From Rhynchopus sp. YZ270_cl-10 (lineage: Eukaryota > Euglenozoa > Diplonemea > Diplonemida > Diplonemidae): a DNA stretch of 64,000 bases. Shown piece after piece: positions 34,391 to 45,742 of this stretch. The translations under genes and the position numbers were made by a program. Every line of letters starts with the position of its first letter. The stretch's first letter is position 1. Below the pieces are notes generated by a model, which made no database searches, was not told the DNA's origin, and saw only the letters and a program-made list of their open reading frames with translations. The stretch is taken from contig OZ037849.1 of the NCBI GenBank assembly GCA_964035575.1, forward strand, positions 1,302,001 through 1,366,000. The letters run 5' to 3'.

Positions 34391-36081
34391 ACACAGTATA
34401 CACAGTATACACAGTATACACAGTATACACAGTATACACAGTATACACAGTATACACAGTATACACAGTATACACAGTATACACAGTATACACAGTATAC
34501 ACAGTATACACAGTATACACAGTATACACAGTATACACAGTATACACAGTATACACAGTATACACAGTATACACAGTATACACAGTATACACAGTATACA
34601 CAGTATACACAGTATACACAGTATACACAGTATACACAGTATACACAGTATACGCAGTATACACAGTATACACAGTATACACAGTATACACAGTATACAC
34701 AGTATACACAGTATACACAGTATACACAGTATACACAGTATACACAGTATACACAGTATACGCAGTATACACAGTATACACAGTATACACAGTATACACA
34801 GTATACACAGTATACACAGTATACACAGTATACACAGTATACACAGTATACACAGTATACACAGTATACACAGTATACACAGTATACACAGTATACACAG
34901 TATACACAGTATACACAGTATACACAGTATACACAGTATACACAGTATACACAGTATACACAGTATACACAGTATACACAGTATACACAGTATACACAGT
35001 ATACACAGTATACACAGTATACACAGTATACACAGTATACACAGTATACACAGTATACACAGTATACACAGTATACACAGTATACACAGTATACACAGTA
35101 TACACAGTATACACAGTATACGCAGTATACACAGTATACACAGTATACACAGTATACACAGTATACACAGTATACACAGTATACACAGTATACACAGTAT
35201 ACACAGTATACACAGTATACACAGTATACGCAGTATACACAGTATACACAGTATACACAGTATACACAGTATACACAGTATACACAGTATACACAGTATA
35301 CACAGTATACACAGTATACACAGTATACACAGTATACACAGTATACGCAGTATACACAGTATACACAGTATACACAGTATACACAGTATACACAGTATAC
35401 ACAGTATACACAGTATACACAGTATACACAGTATACACAGTATACACAGTATACACAGTATACACAGTATACACAGTATACACAGTATACACAGTATACA
35501 CAGTATACACAGTATACACAGTATACACAGTATACACAGTATACACAGTATACACAGTATACACAGTATACGCAGTATACACAGTATACACAGTATACAC
35601 AGTATACACAGTATACACAGTATACACAGTATACACAGTATACACAGTATACACAGTATACACAGTATACACAGTATACACAGTATACACAGTATACACA
35701 GTATACACAGTATACACAGTATACACAGTATACACAGTATACACAGTATACACAGTATACACAGTATACACAGTATACACAGTATACACAGTATACACAG
35801 TATACACAGTATACACAGTATACACAGTATACACAGTATACACAGTATACACAGTATACACAGTATACACAGTATACACAGTATACACAGTATACACAGT
35901 ATACACAGTATACACAGTATACACAGTATACACAGTATACACAGTATACACAGTATACACAGTATACACAGTATACACAGTATACACAGTATACACAGTA
36001 TACACAGTATACACAGTATACGCAGTATACACAGTACACACAGTATACACAGTACACAGTATACGCAGTATACACAGTATA
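34391..36081. repeat. 9-bp satellite (ACACAGTAT)n, about 188 units
   Basis: A nearly uniform array. Because 9 is divisible by 3 and the unit has no in-frame stop in any reading, several frames stay open for more than 500 codons, but these are not genes. A variant unit with ACGCAGTAT recurs at about 34652, 34760, 35120, 35228, 35346, 35571, 36021 and 36065, with spacings that are multiples of 9. The motif GTATAC recurs every 9 bp. Confidence 0.95.
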
Positions 36082-36152
36082 CCATAGCTGATAAGCTAAT
36101 AAAGCCTAATAGGATATTAGCCTATTTAAGCCTTATAGAATAGGCTAATGAA

Positions 36153-36189
36153 ACTGGAATAGGCTAATATTTTATTAGCCTATTCCAGT
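36153..36189. other. Perfect hairpin, 16-bp stem
   Basis: ACTGGAATAGGCTAAT pairs with ATTAGCCTATTCCAGT across a 5-base loop. A second hairpin (AGCTACCACTG with its complement) follows at about 36198-36225. Confidence 0.8.
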
Positions 36190-36428
36190 CCTTCCCAGCT
36201 ACCACTGGTGGTACGGTGGTAGCTGGCTTAACCCGTTAAACAAATCCGAAAAAATCCAAAATTTAAGGCCAACTCCGTTACAGACACAACACAACTTATT
36301 TCTCTTGTGTTTTTCACTGATGAGCGTGAGTGAGGTGTATGTTACAGCACCGACTGCAGCCTACGTCTAAGATGGCATATAATAGGCTATTAGCCCAATA
36401 TTAGCCTATTATAAGACATACTGTGGGT

Positions 36429-36456
36429 GTTATAACGTTATCGATAACGTTATAAC
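36429..36456. other. Perfect 28-bp palindrome
   Basis: GTTATAACGTTATC meets its exact reverse complement with no loop. Half of it (AATAACGTTATT) recurs at about 36471-36482, next to the 5-bp satellite. Function unknown. Confidence 0.8.
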
Positions 36457-36485
36457 AAGTGTTATTTTGGAATAACGTTATTCAG

Positions 36486-36665
36486 CAGTACAGTACAGTA
36501 CAGTACAGTACAGTACAGTACAGTACAGTACAGTACAGTACAGTACAGTACAGTACAGTACAGTACAGTACAGTACAGTACAGTACAGTACAGTACAGTA
36601 CAGTACAGTACAGTACAGTACAGTACAGTACAGTACAGTACAGTACAGTACAGTACAGTACAGTA
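36486..36665. repeat. 5-bp satellite (CAGTA)36
   Basis: Thirty-six uninterrupted copies of CAGTA. The long open frames through it are artefacts of the repeat. Confidence 0.95.
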
Positions 36666-37281
36666 CCCCTGCTAACGACCCACCCAGAGTGGGACAAAAA
36701 AAGCTCATCCCAAAATATGCCGATCACAAAAAAACACAAAAAACCCCGATCATCCAACAATCACACACCCACAGAATTCACACACTACTATAACATTCGC
36801 ACTACGTTCGCATCATTCGCACTATGTTCGCACTGTGTTCGCATCGTTCGCATCATTCGCACATGCGAATATAGTGCGAATATAGTGCGAATGATGCGAA
36901 TGATGCGAACGACAATGCGAATGAATGCGAACAGGATGCGAATGCATTCGCACATGCGAATATATGCGAATGGTCATTCGCACGCTATGTATGCCTAGGG
37001 GGGGGGGGGCAGTGTTGTGGCAGTGTCTTTTTTGTGTCTTTTTTGATGTGTCTTTTTTGGTCTTTTTTGGTCTTTTTTGGTCTTTTTTGCCAGCATTTTC
37101 GGTCTTTTTTGGTCTTTTTTGCCAGCATTTTCGGTCTTTTTTGGTCTTTTTTGAGCGCACGTTTTTGGGGTTATGGTGCTTATGAGCCCATGGAGCTGAG
37201 CTGAAAAGGGATCCCGCAAACATCACAAACACCCACACTTACAGAGTATCAACACAGACTAATCAGGGGAATAATAATAAA

Positions 37282-39367
37282 ATGCCAGGGAGGAAGAGCT
37301 GCTGGAGCCGCGAGGAGTACGTGGAGGTGACGGAGAACGAGGTTGACTACCTCGAGTGCAAGGGGGAGGGCTGCGGGTACAGGTTGGCGAAGAACGGCAT
37401 TTCAGCCACACGGATGAAGAAGCACATCGTGGAGGACTGCCCGAAGAAGAGTGACAGGGCGAAACAGAGGATCGAAGAGGAAGAAGAGCGGGCGAAAAGA
37501 TCCCGCTCCGACACGACGGCACCGGCTGAAGCGCCTGCTGCAAAGAGGGCGAAGCTCGAAAAGAGCCAAACCCGCATCCCCTGCATCCCTGCACCGAACG
37601 CGAAGGAGATCGAGGAGATGCATCTCGCCTGGGCGAAGTTCGTGTTCGCCGCAGGGGTGCCCTTCTCGGTAGTCGATAGTCCACTTTTTATTGAGGCCAT
37701 GATGGCAACGAGACCAGGGCTAAAAAAAGAACACATACCCAGCCGACACGTCATCTCCACAACTTTGCTGGACAAGGTGCACACCACCATCTGTGTTCCG
37801 AAGTTTGATAAGCTCGCAAAAAACGAGCACATCTCCCTCCAGTCGGACACCTGGAAAAATTCGCGAGCAGAAAAAGTTTTTGCGTGCGCCGGAACAGCAG
37901 GGGAGCAGGCAGGATTGATCGTGAACAGCGGGATCTTACAACAAAAACAACACAACGCGCAGGAGCTTCTTTCACACCTCACGCAAACACCAGAAAAATT
38001 TCAAAAAAAAGCTGTTGCACTCATTTCAGATGGAGATACGACAGCTACCAAGGCAAACAAACTCTTCAAAGCCGAACTAAAAAAAAAGAACATTGACGTG
38101 CACACCATTGTCTGCGCTGCCCATACTGTACAACGCATGGTGAATGACTGTCTCGGGACCAAGAAATCCAAAGGCAACGAAACGGGACAGGAATTCAACT
38201 ACGTGACAAAGTTGCTGAACAGCGTTGTAGCGTCTCTGAAGAATGTTGACTACCTCAGGGCTGTTTTGAAGGAAAAACAGACTGAACTGAGTCAGCGAAC
38301 GAACGCGCCAAAGCTTATGGCGATTACCAGATGGACTACAACGTCAAAGCTGTTCGACTTCGTCGCGCAATACCGAGAGGCTCTGTTGCTTGTTGCCGAT
38401 GATGAGGAAGCACTCGCCCGCTGCCCAGATATTCTTAAAGTCTGCAACAGCATGCCTCTGATTCGCGCGATTCACAAATTTGTGGAGAAGGCTGGTGTTG
38501 TGGTCAACTTGTTGCAGTCGGATTCGTGTAGGATTGGGTTTGTGATTCCGCTTCTTGAGCAAGCTCTGAGTGCAGCAAAAGAGACGAAGGCAGCTTTGGC
38601 AACGGTGGAAGACAAACAGAAAATGGAGAACGTTATTAAAAAAATCCAAGTGCGTGTTTCTCGCTACATCACTCACGAGGACGGTGTTTTCTCCGCTGCG
38701 ACTCTTCTCAACCCATTTTTTCAGGTATACTTCAGCCATATTGATCCCAACAACAACAACAACAACAATCACACAGGTGTACAAAGAAGCAAAGGACCTG
38801 CCAGCAAAACACCCGCTGACCAAACTGGCAGGTTGGGCTCCGTGTGCAGAGGTGAAGAAGAACGCCTCTGCCTACCTCAAAAAACTGGGGGGCGCGGCAC
38901 TGTCGGCGTGTCTGATCGAGTTTCGCACTGCATCCGGCATTTTTGCAAATGACGGGATGTGGGATCTTGCGAAGACCAAGACACCAGAGGAGTGGTGGAG
39001 GATATTCTTGCTGGAGGTGCAGAGCGATGGAGGGAGCGAGAAAGACGTGAAGCTCTGCAGGATTGGGTACAGAGTGTCGGGGATCCGAGCCTCGAGTGCC
39101 GAACTCGAACGGCAATTCAGCACAATGGGCTGGATGTCGCAGTTGCGGAGGAATCGACTCCTCTCGGCGCGAGTGACGAAGCTGACGCAGATTCACAGTT
39201 GCCTCCGCACTGGCAAAGGTGACTCCTGGTTTGAAATCGAGGGTGCCAAACCAGGAGAACCTGTGATTGACTGCGACGCAGAAGCAGAAGCAGAAGCTCC
39301 TGAAGTCGAGGCAGCTCCTGCTGAAGGAAACGACAGCGATGAAGATGAAGAGTCGGTTGAGTGGTGA
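37282..39367 (+). CDS. hAT transposase with N-terminal BED zinc finger
   Basis: Exons 37282-38724 and 38777-39367 are joined at a phase-0 junction (NPFFQ to VYKEAK), giving 677 residues, a usual length for the family. A BED-type finger uses C26, C31, H48 and C53, followed by a charged helix. The catalytic region includes D189 (LQSDTW) as candidate first acidic residue, a CAAH motif at 278-281 and an RWTTT motif. The C-terminus has the hAT dimerisation segment (SSAELERQFS, then MSQLRRNRLL) and an acidic tail. It should bind the element's own ends and catalyse cut-and-paste transposition. ATG 37282 is the first in frame. Without splicing the frame runs out of the conserved region at once. Confidence 0.9.
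38725..38776 (+). other. 52-bp intron in the hAT transposase gene
   Basis: Donor GTATAC and acceptor CACACAG with an AAC-repeat interior. Removing it restores the conserved hAT C-terminus. Confidence 0.85.
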
Positions 39368-39618
39368 AAGGTTTTCCATTTTTAGTTTTAGTTTTAGTTT
39401 CAGAATTTAGATTCAGCTTTAGGAAAACCTGCGATTTGTGTTCAAAACGCGTGGAGTGCTTTTTTTTCTGCAAGGTAGAGTCCCTCTATGTCTTTTTTGT
39501 GTCTTTTTTGTGTCTTTTATGGTCTTTTTTGGCCTTTTTTGGTCTTTTATGGTCTTTTTTGGTCTTTTTTGCCAGGACCCTGTCTTTTTACAACACTGGG
39601 GGGGGGGGGGGGGGGGTA

Positions 39619-40800
39619 GGGGGGGGCAAAACCTTCAGGACGGGTGAGGCATTTTTGGAAAAAGTGGTTTTGTGAGCAAAAAACCTGTCAACACCCCTCA
39701 TACCCCCCAGAAATGGGTCAGAAACACCCTGAGACCCGAAAATCCATGATTAGGGCACCTCAGAATATGAAAAAATGCAAAAAAAATAGTGAAAAAGTGG
39801 CTTTTGACGGTTTTGGCCATGTTGGGTAAAATGGCCATTTTTTGAGAAAAAAATCAAAAAAACAGCAAAATTTCGACATCATGACAGCTGCTTGGGCACG
39901 AAACTACCCCAAAAATGTCCTGTGAGTCCATTCCGACCTGTTTTGGACACTTTAGGCACTTGTTTTGGTGTTTTTTTTGGTGTTTTGAGGTCAAAAAAGA
40001 TCCCCTGACTATCCCCTGGCAGCCCTGGGCCGCGACTTGCGCCCTGCTTTTAGACCCACTCTGGGCCAAAAAATGGGCGAAAACCTCCGAAAAAGCACTC
40101 TGGGAGCCCAGATAGTTCCAAATTTCCACCGCACACCCTCAAAAACACCTCAAAAACATGTCAGAAAAACATTTTCAAAAACACACTTTTTCAAATAAGT
40201 CATTATGGAACCTGCCCAGATGAACTTTTTGAAAAAAGTGTGTTTTTGAAAATATTTTTCTGGCATGTTTTTGAGGTGTTTGGGTGGGTTTCTGGTGGAT
40301 ATATGGAACTATCTGGGTCCCCGGAGTGCTTTTTCGAGGGTTTTCACCCATTTTTTGGCCCAGAGGGGGTCCAAAAGCAGGGCGCAAGTCGCGGCCCAGG
40401 GCTGCCAGGGGATAGTCAGGGGATCTTTTTTGACCTCAAAACACCAAAAAAACACCAAAAAAGGCGATAAATGTGTTCAAAACAGGTCGGAATGGACTCG
40501 CGGGACATTTTTGGGGCATATTTGTGCCCAGACAGGCCTAATGATGACAAATTTTTGCTTTTTTTTTTGAAATATTGGTCAAAAATGGCCATTTGACCAA
40601 AATGGCCCAAACGGCCAAAATGGTCTATTTTTGCTATTTTTTTCCATTTTTTTGTATCTCTGGGGTGTCTCACCTATAGAACACCCCCAAACCACACCCC
40701 AAAACCATCTCTGACCCGAAATTTTCGGTGGTTTGCGGGTACTTTGCACGTAAATCCAAAAAAATCGAAATGCCTCAAAAAAATAGGGGTTTTGCCCCCA
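39619..40800. mobile_element. Foldback element 2: imperfect 1.2-kb palindrome
   Basis: The outer ends are GGGGGCAAAACC and its complement, with GAGGCATTT just inside both. The arms pair imperfectly around about 40195 (CATTATGGAACCTGCC). Interior motifs such as GAATGGACTC, TTTTTTCCATTTTTTTGTAT and CAAAACAGGT are shared with foldback element 1, so they are one family and this copy is more diverged. TA lies beside both ends, next to G-runs of 19 and 16. Confidence 0.8.
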
Positions 40801-40815
40801 CCTAGGGGGGGGGGG

Positions 40816-40940
40816 GGGGGCTAATAAAGTATACGGCGCGGAAACCCATTTTGAGCGTGGAAATCTGTGAAATAAAGTATACATTTTTTGTGTACATTTT
40901 TCGCCGAATAAAGTATACGTATACTTTAATAGCTCCCCCC
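40816..40940. mobile_element. Small MITE upstream of paralog 3
   Basis: The ends pair as GGGGGCTAATAAAGTATACG and CGTATACTTTAATAGCTCCC, about 20 bp with one or two mismatches, around 85 bp that contain a further AAATAAAGTATAC. It lies just outside the 5' region shared by paralogs 3, 4 and 5, so it may have displaced the original upstream DNA. Confidence 0.7.
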
Positions 40941-41088
40941 CAGTAATACAATACTTGCTCAGAATATTTCTGCCTTTGTGCTACTTTTCCTGTGCGAAAA
41001 CCTCGTAAATAATCCTTGTCCTTTGTGTCGGAACTGATCCGTTTCATTTCCTCCTTTTTCCATGACCAGATATTACACATTACACAAG

Positions 41089-42915
41089 ATGAGGGGGATG
41101 CAGTGTCTCAATGGCGTGCTGTCCTTGGACGGCACACTGAGCAAGAAGGAGAAGGAGCTTCGCACACAGTTTTTTATCGTCTGTACACTCTCTGTCGCAA
41201 TAATTATCTCCAACTTGTTTGTATATTTCGACATGCTCGTGCATCGTCCTGCATATATGGTAGGGACAATGCTCTGCAGTTGTGGGTTCGCGCTAGGTGT
41301 GTGTGCAGTGCTGTGCAGGGTGCCGTTGACACCGCGCGTGGTAGTGCCTGCGATTTATTTGGTCACAGCGGGCATTCTGATTGCTGATTTGGACGAACGC
41401 ACAGTCGGCGCTGCAGAGTGGCCTCTCCTCGTGCTCATGGTTGACATACTGCTTGTGATGCAGGTGCCCACACGGTACAGTCTGGGTCTTGTGTGTGTCA
41501 TAGTTCTGTGGTTGGTGCTGCTTGATTTTGAGGCGGCTTTCAGGTTTGGTCTGTACGACCTGCCAGGGTTGTCCAAGCAGGAGGGTGAGTACGGACGGCT
41601 GTATTACGCCGAACGCGCATATGCCTGTGAGAAGCTGCCATGTCCAATACCTTTTCTCTCACATTCTCTCTTCGCGGCGGTGTCTGTCTTTCTGATTGAC
41701 TTCATCGTGACACGTGGTTTCGCACACGAGGTGGTGAAGGAGAAGGCATCAATGGAGCGGACGATCAACGCTGTGCAGGAGATCGCCTCACTCCTGGCAA
41801 GGTACGACGTGGAGAAGGTGGCGGAGCTGCTGGAGGAGCATGAACATGAGCTGCCTCAGGGGATGACGGTGGCACTGCGTGCGTTGGAGAAGAACCTGCG
41901 GTTGTACAAAGCGTACCTCCCACAGACGTGCCTGCTTGGGGATGAAACAGCAGGAGGTGATGATGAATGTAGCGAGGACACGAGTGAAACGCAGCCACTG
42001 TCGTCATATTCAACTATCAGCTCACCCATTCATGAATCAGTTGTGCGACACATTGCTTTGGGGCTCACGTCTGTGAAGGCGACTCTGCTGACGGTGAACA
42101 TCAAAGACACGTTGCGTCTGGTGGAGCAGGACAGTGCACACTTCTCCTCCTTCTTCACAACTCTTCTTCTGAAGACGTTGAGGGCAACAGAGTCACACCG
42201 TGGGATGGTGGACGTGTTTGTCGGTGACAGGGTGCACTGCTCGTTCAACACGTCAAGGCAGTGTGCAAACCACGCCACCTCAGCACTGCACACAGCAGCG
42301 ATGCTGTTCAGGGGGTTGAAGCTGTCACAGCTGTCGCAGGTGAACATCGGTGTTGCAACTGGGAAGGTGCTGCGTGGTGACATGGGGTGTGAAGTGATGC
42401 GCCGCTTCAGCATGGTGGGCACACTTGTGCGTGACGTGCATGGGATGGAACGTGCAGGACGTATCCTTGGCTGCGACGTGCTCTGCAACCGTGTGTGCTT
42501 CAGCGACGCTGAGTGTGAACACGAGATGCGCCTGATTCCGTGCAAGGTGGAAGTGTCTGCAACCTCTGACACACCTGAAGTGGTTGCCGAGCTTCTGCTT
42601 GACATGGCACGCTCCAGCATCCCAACAGACGAGCTTCTGCCTGACACAACCCTTTCCCAGGATCCTGCTGCGGAGCCTGGTGCTGGAGAATGGATGTACC
42701 AGATCGGGAAGAACAATGAGTGGGATCAGTACAACACAACAGTGCAGAAGTACCTGAAAGGTGATGTGTCTGCAGCAGCGGTTGAAGAGGCTGCACAGGG
42801 TTGTCCTTGTGAACGGAGCCCTTTGAACGTGCATCCCTCGACAGTCAAGGGCGGGCTTCTGAGTGTGGCCTTGGCGCCCCCGCCGAGGGAGGATACTTTT
42901 ACTGCAGCATTTTGA
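41089..42915 (+). CDS. Six-helix membrane protein with degenerate cyclase-like domain (paralog 3)
   Basis: 608 residues from MRGMQCLNGVLSLDG; an in-frame ATG at 41062 would add nine. The later start is preferred because the equivalent upstream ATG is out of frame in paralog 5, and because CCTCCTTTTTCCATGACCAG looks like a splice acceptor covering that ATG. The membrane cassette is well diverged from paralogs 1-2 (for example IVCTLSVAIIISNLFVYF). The helical linker and degenerate cyclase domain are nearly identical to them. This copy has the duplicated LSQLSQ motif, also in paralog 7, and a long linker before the tail (ARSSIPTDELLPDTT), also in paralog 4. It ends APPPREDTFTAAF, as in paralog 2. 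Confidence 0.85.
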   Translation: MRGMQCLNGVLSLDGTLSKKEKELRTQFFIVCTLSVAIIISNLFVYFDMLVHRPAYMVGTMLCSCGFALGVCAVLCRVPLTPRVVVPAIYLVTAGILIADLDERTVGAAEWPLLVLMVDILLVMQVPTRYSLGLVCVIVLWLVLLDFEAAFRFGLYDLPGLSKQEGEYGRLYYAERAYACEKLPCPIPFLSHSLFAAVSVFLIDFIVTRGFAHEVVKEKASMERTINAVQEIASLLARYDVEKVAELLEEHEHELPQGMTVALRALEKNLRLYKAYLPQTCLLGDETAGGDDECSEDTSETQPLSSYSTISSPIHESVVRHIALGLTSVKATLLTVNIKDTLRLVEQDSAHFSSFFTTLLLKTLRATESHRGMVDVFVGDRVHCSFNTSRQCANHATSALHTAAMLFRGLKLSQLSQVNIGVATGKVLRGDMGCEVMRRFSMVGTLVRDVHGMERAGRILGCDVLCNRVCFSDAECEHEMRLIPCKVEVSATSDTPEVVAELLLDMARSSIPTDELLPDTTLSQDPAAEPGAGEWMYQIGKNNEWDQYNTTVQKYLKGDVSAAAVEEAAQGCPCERSPLNVHPSTVKGGLLSVALAPPPREDTFTAAF

Positions 42916-43940
42916 ACAGCGAGACGCGACTGAGACACGTCACTAAGTGTGGCCTTGGCAAGGCCGTTGCGGGAGGGTGCCTGTGCACCGAAAGTGACGG
43001 CAGGCAGGCACCGCATTAACAATGACAGATGTTGTTAGGAGGAGTTGGACAATACACATGTGATGAGAACCTTTTACAGGTTTATTCCTAAATATGCATT
43101 TTTCTCTCGACGAATTTTAATTTAGTACACATGTGTGAACAAGATAAAACATAAAGCTTGCGTTTCTTTTATCGAACGGATTTTATTCTCCGCCCCGTAC
43201 CGAAAACGTAAACACCACTTTCAATCAGAAAAAATATTTTTCCTCTTCTTTTTTCTTCCACACGCGCTGGTTTTTGTGCTTCACTCATTTTTTAATTAAA
43301 AAAAGCTTTTATCAAAAGCCCTAGGCAAGTTTCGAGTGCGAAACGTTTCTTCATGTATTGCGGGAAACAACATGACAAACAGGTGCAGGGTGGTTCCGTG
43401 CATATCATATAACCTGGCGCCTTGTGTGTCTCCCAAAAACCAAAAAGCGTTGTGTGTGTTTTGGAAGGAAAAGCATGCTCCCCATCTCACTCACACATTG
43501 CACACATCCCTATATACGACGACATGGTTGACCTTGGTACCCTAGCGAATGAACAGCTTGCTCAAGCAAATCCAGCAGGCCTCTTTGTTTGTCACGAAAA
43601 CTATTATTGCACTGGTGTCTTTTCCAAGTCCGTGCATGTTTGTGTCACCCCATGGCCGTGTGACAGAACAAGATAAAACAATAAGCTTGCGTTTCTTTTA
43701 TCGAAGAGATTTTATTCTCCGCCCCGTACCCAAAACCTCTCTACCCCCCAAACCCCCTGTATCTGTTTTTCTTTATCTCAACGGTAAGTGGGTGCGTAAT
43801 AATTTTCCGTTTTGCGTGAGATGCATTTTAGTAATGTTACACGATTTCATTTTTTTTGCAAGTAAAGAGAAAACCGAATGGAGTGGGAACGTTAGTGAGA
43901 GCGCAGCGGAAACGATGATGGGAATGCAACGAGCTTTTTT

Positions 43941-45146
43941 TCATAAGGGCAAACAAACTTTTTTTATGCGTTCGCGTCCTGCCTGCCTAGGTTTTTTTGA
44001 GATTTTTGGGGAAAAAAGTTTTTTTGAAAAAAAGTTTTTTTCAATTTTTTTGTGTTGGGGCTGTGTCAGGGTGTTTCCTAATTTGCTTCCGCTTCCGGTC
44101 TTAAGAAAAAAGTGCCAGGGAAAAAGTTTGCGGAAAAATTAGGGACGTGTTTAAAGTGCTTATTTTTTGGTATTTTCCCGAAAAAGGTATGTTGGGTACC
44201 GTGCGCCTGCGGCGCTGCCTGTTCCTACCAGTTTCTACAGGCAAACACTTGGCCCCCTTTACCTTACGCTGACGGGTTTTGACCACAAGCAAGAACTTGT
44301 CCATTTTGGCAAATTGACCCCACCACCGGCATTTGCATTTTCGTTCCGAAAATGCAAATGCCGGTGTTTTCGGGCATTTTCATGTTTTCAGGATCAGGGA
44401 GAGAAAATCTGGGTTGTGGGATTTACCTGCCACCTTTACCTTACACTCATTTTGTCCAAAACCAAGAACTTGGCCATTTCGGCAAAGTGACCCCACCACG
44501 GCGCGGACGGATTCCGGAAATGCCAATCGCAGTATGTTTTGAGGCTGCAAACCCACTTTTTTTCCAGGCGGATGTCGGAATTTTCCGAAAAATTTCCAGA
44601 ATTTGGAGACACCCTGGGCTGTGAGTTAACATTCTTCCCTCCCCTGCTCATCTCCCGACCCTTGGAAATTTCCGTCTGTATACTGTGTATACTGTGTATA
44701 CTGTGTATACTGTGTATACTGTGTATACTGTGTATACTGTGTATACTGTGTATACTGTGAGGAAATTGATCAAAAACGAGAACTTGTCCATTTCAGCAAA
44801 TTGACCCCACCACTGGACGGACGGATTCCGAAAATGCAAATGCCGGCGTTAAAAGCTTCACCAGCACCACTGTACTGTGGTCTGGGTACTCATCCGGGGG
44901 AAAAAGTGCTCACCTGCTATTTTATACTTTAGGTGGTTCCATTTTGGGAAATATGAGAAAATAGTCAAAACCAGTGTCAACAGGAAAAAAAAAGAGAAAA
45001 AACCGACTGGTCAACTCCCGGGTTCAGCAAGCACATTTTGAAAAAAACTTTTTTTTGAAACAAACTTTTTTTTGCCTGCCTGCCTAGGTTTTTCTGGGTA
45101 CCCTCAGGACGCGAACGCAAACGAAAAGTTTGTCTGCCCTAATGTT
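43941..45146. mobile_element. TIR element of about 1.2 kb, non-autonomous
   Basis: The left end (AGGGCAAACAAACTTTT, then GCGTTCGCGTCCTG) pairs imperfectly over about 40 bp with the right end near 45095-45146. The interior holds GGGGTCAA-type repeat motifs, a 9-bp satellite and no open frame of note. It accounts for most of the sequence that splits the 16816-17094 repeat at this site. Confidence 0.6.
44676..44758. repeat. Second, short array of the 9-bp satellite
   Basis: About nine copies of the unit TACTGTGTA, the complement of the unit in the large array at 34391-36081. It lies inside the TIR element at 43941-45146. Confidence 0.9.
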
Positions 45147-45742
45147 TCATTCTCACCCACAAAATATCGCGCGCAGAGAAACACTTGTTTTTTTTTCACA
45201 CAGCGCGTCCGTTGTTTGTTTTTCTCCACGACACCTTTTTTCAATTTTTTTCACCCTCCGTACCCACAAAAGTAATACAATGAGAGTCGTCATTCCTTTT
45301 GCTATCGCAGCGTATCCAAAGCTGCACACGTTGACACTTACGGAACCCTCTGAGGGCTTCTGCCCCAGCATAGCTGGTTTTGCATGGCATGAGTGTCTGC
45401 GCGTCTTTTTTAGTCCCCGGTATCACATATGATACTGTCTTTCCATGGATACACCTGGAAAGGAGTTCCGTGCTATTCACAGAACTCGATAGGCGATTGA
45501 GCGTATCTAACAACGACCAAAACAAGAAAAAAGTACAAAGAAGAGAATACGAAATGCAGGAAAAATAGACAAAGAGAAAAATAAAGAGATTTTGACAAAG
45601 GGACAATAATATTCAAATCAATTCTGCCTTTGTGCTACTTTTCCTGTGCGAAAACCTCGCAAAAATCCTTGTTCCTTTGTGTCGGAACTGATCCGTTTCA
45701 TTTCCTCCTTTTTCCATGACCAGATATTACACACTACACAAG

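Larger units (their letters stand above)
34196..37003. mobile_element. TIR-bounded element filled with satellite DNA
   Basis: The ends are a perfect inverted repeat of about 25 bp containing CCTAGGCATACATAGCGTG (left 34197-34221, right complement 36977-37002). Just inside both ends lie runs of a GCGAATG-type motif in opposing orientation. The interior holds a 1.7-kb 9-bp satellite, several hairpins and a 5-bp satellite. There is no transposase-like frame, so it is probably non-autonomous. Confidence 0.75.
37010..39598 (+). mobile_element. hAT-family DNA transposon, apparently complete
   Basis: The element begins CAGTGTTGT (37010-37018) and ends ACAACACTG (39590-39598), a 9-bp terminal inverted repeat. 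G8 lies immediately outside both ends, compatible with the 8-bp target duplication of hAT elements. Both subterminal regions (37025-37160 and 39497-39590) contain many GTCTTTTTTGG repeats, on the same strand at both ends, as expected of transposase-binding arrays. It encodes one spliced transposase and has no visible break. Confidence 0.85.
42916..45742. repeat. Spacer of dispersed repeats between paralogs 3 and 4
   Basis: 43139-43480 is the dispersed repeat shared with 22067-22700 and 50914-51260, and its first 75 bp recur at 43672. 43499-43668 resembles 57215-57385. 43863-43942 and 45413-45610 are the two halves of the repeat at 16816-17094, separated here by about 1.47 kb. 45610-45742 is the 5' region shared with paralogs 3 and 5. 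No gene is seen. Confidence 0.7.

Noticed and set aside
34391-36081. Regular array considered as a CRISPR or telomere-like array
   Set aside because: There are no spacers between units and no cas genes; the unit is unlike known telomere repeats and the array lies inside a TIR-bounded element.
34114-36143. Several open frames of 550-650 codons with TVY, HSI, CVY or LCI repeats
   Set aside because: They are products of the 9-bp satellite, whose unit has no stop in several frames on both strands; no start context, composition or domain supports a gene.
36459-36998. Open frame with repeated YSTVQ
   Set aside because: It is the (CAGTA)36 microsatellite read in one frame.
37282-38952. hAT transposase as a single unspliced frame
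   Set aside because: Beyond 38724 that frame reads repeats of Asn and unrelated sequence; the 52-bp intron restores the conserved C-terminus.
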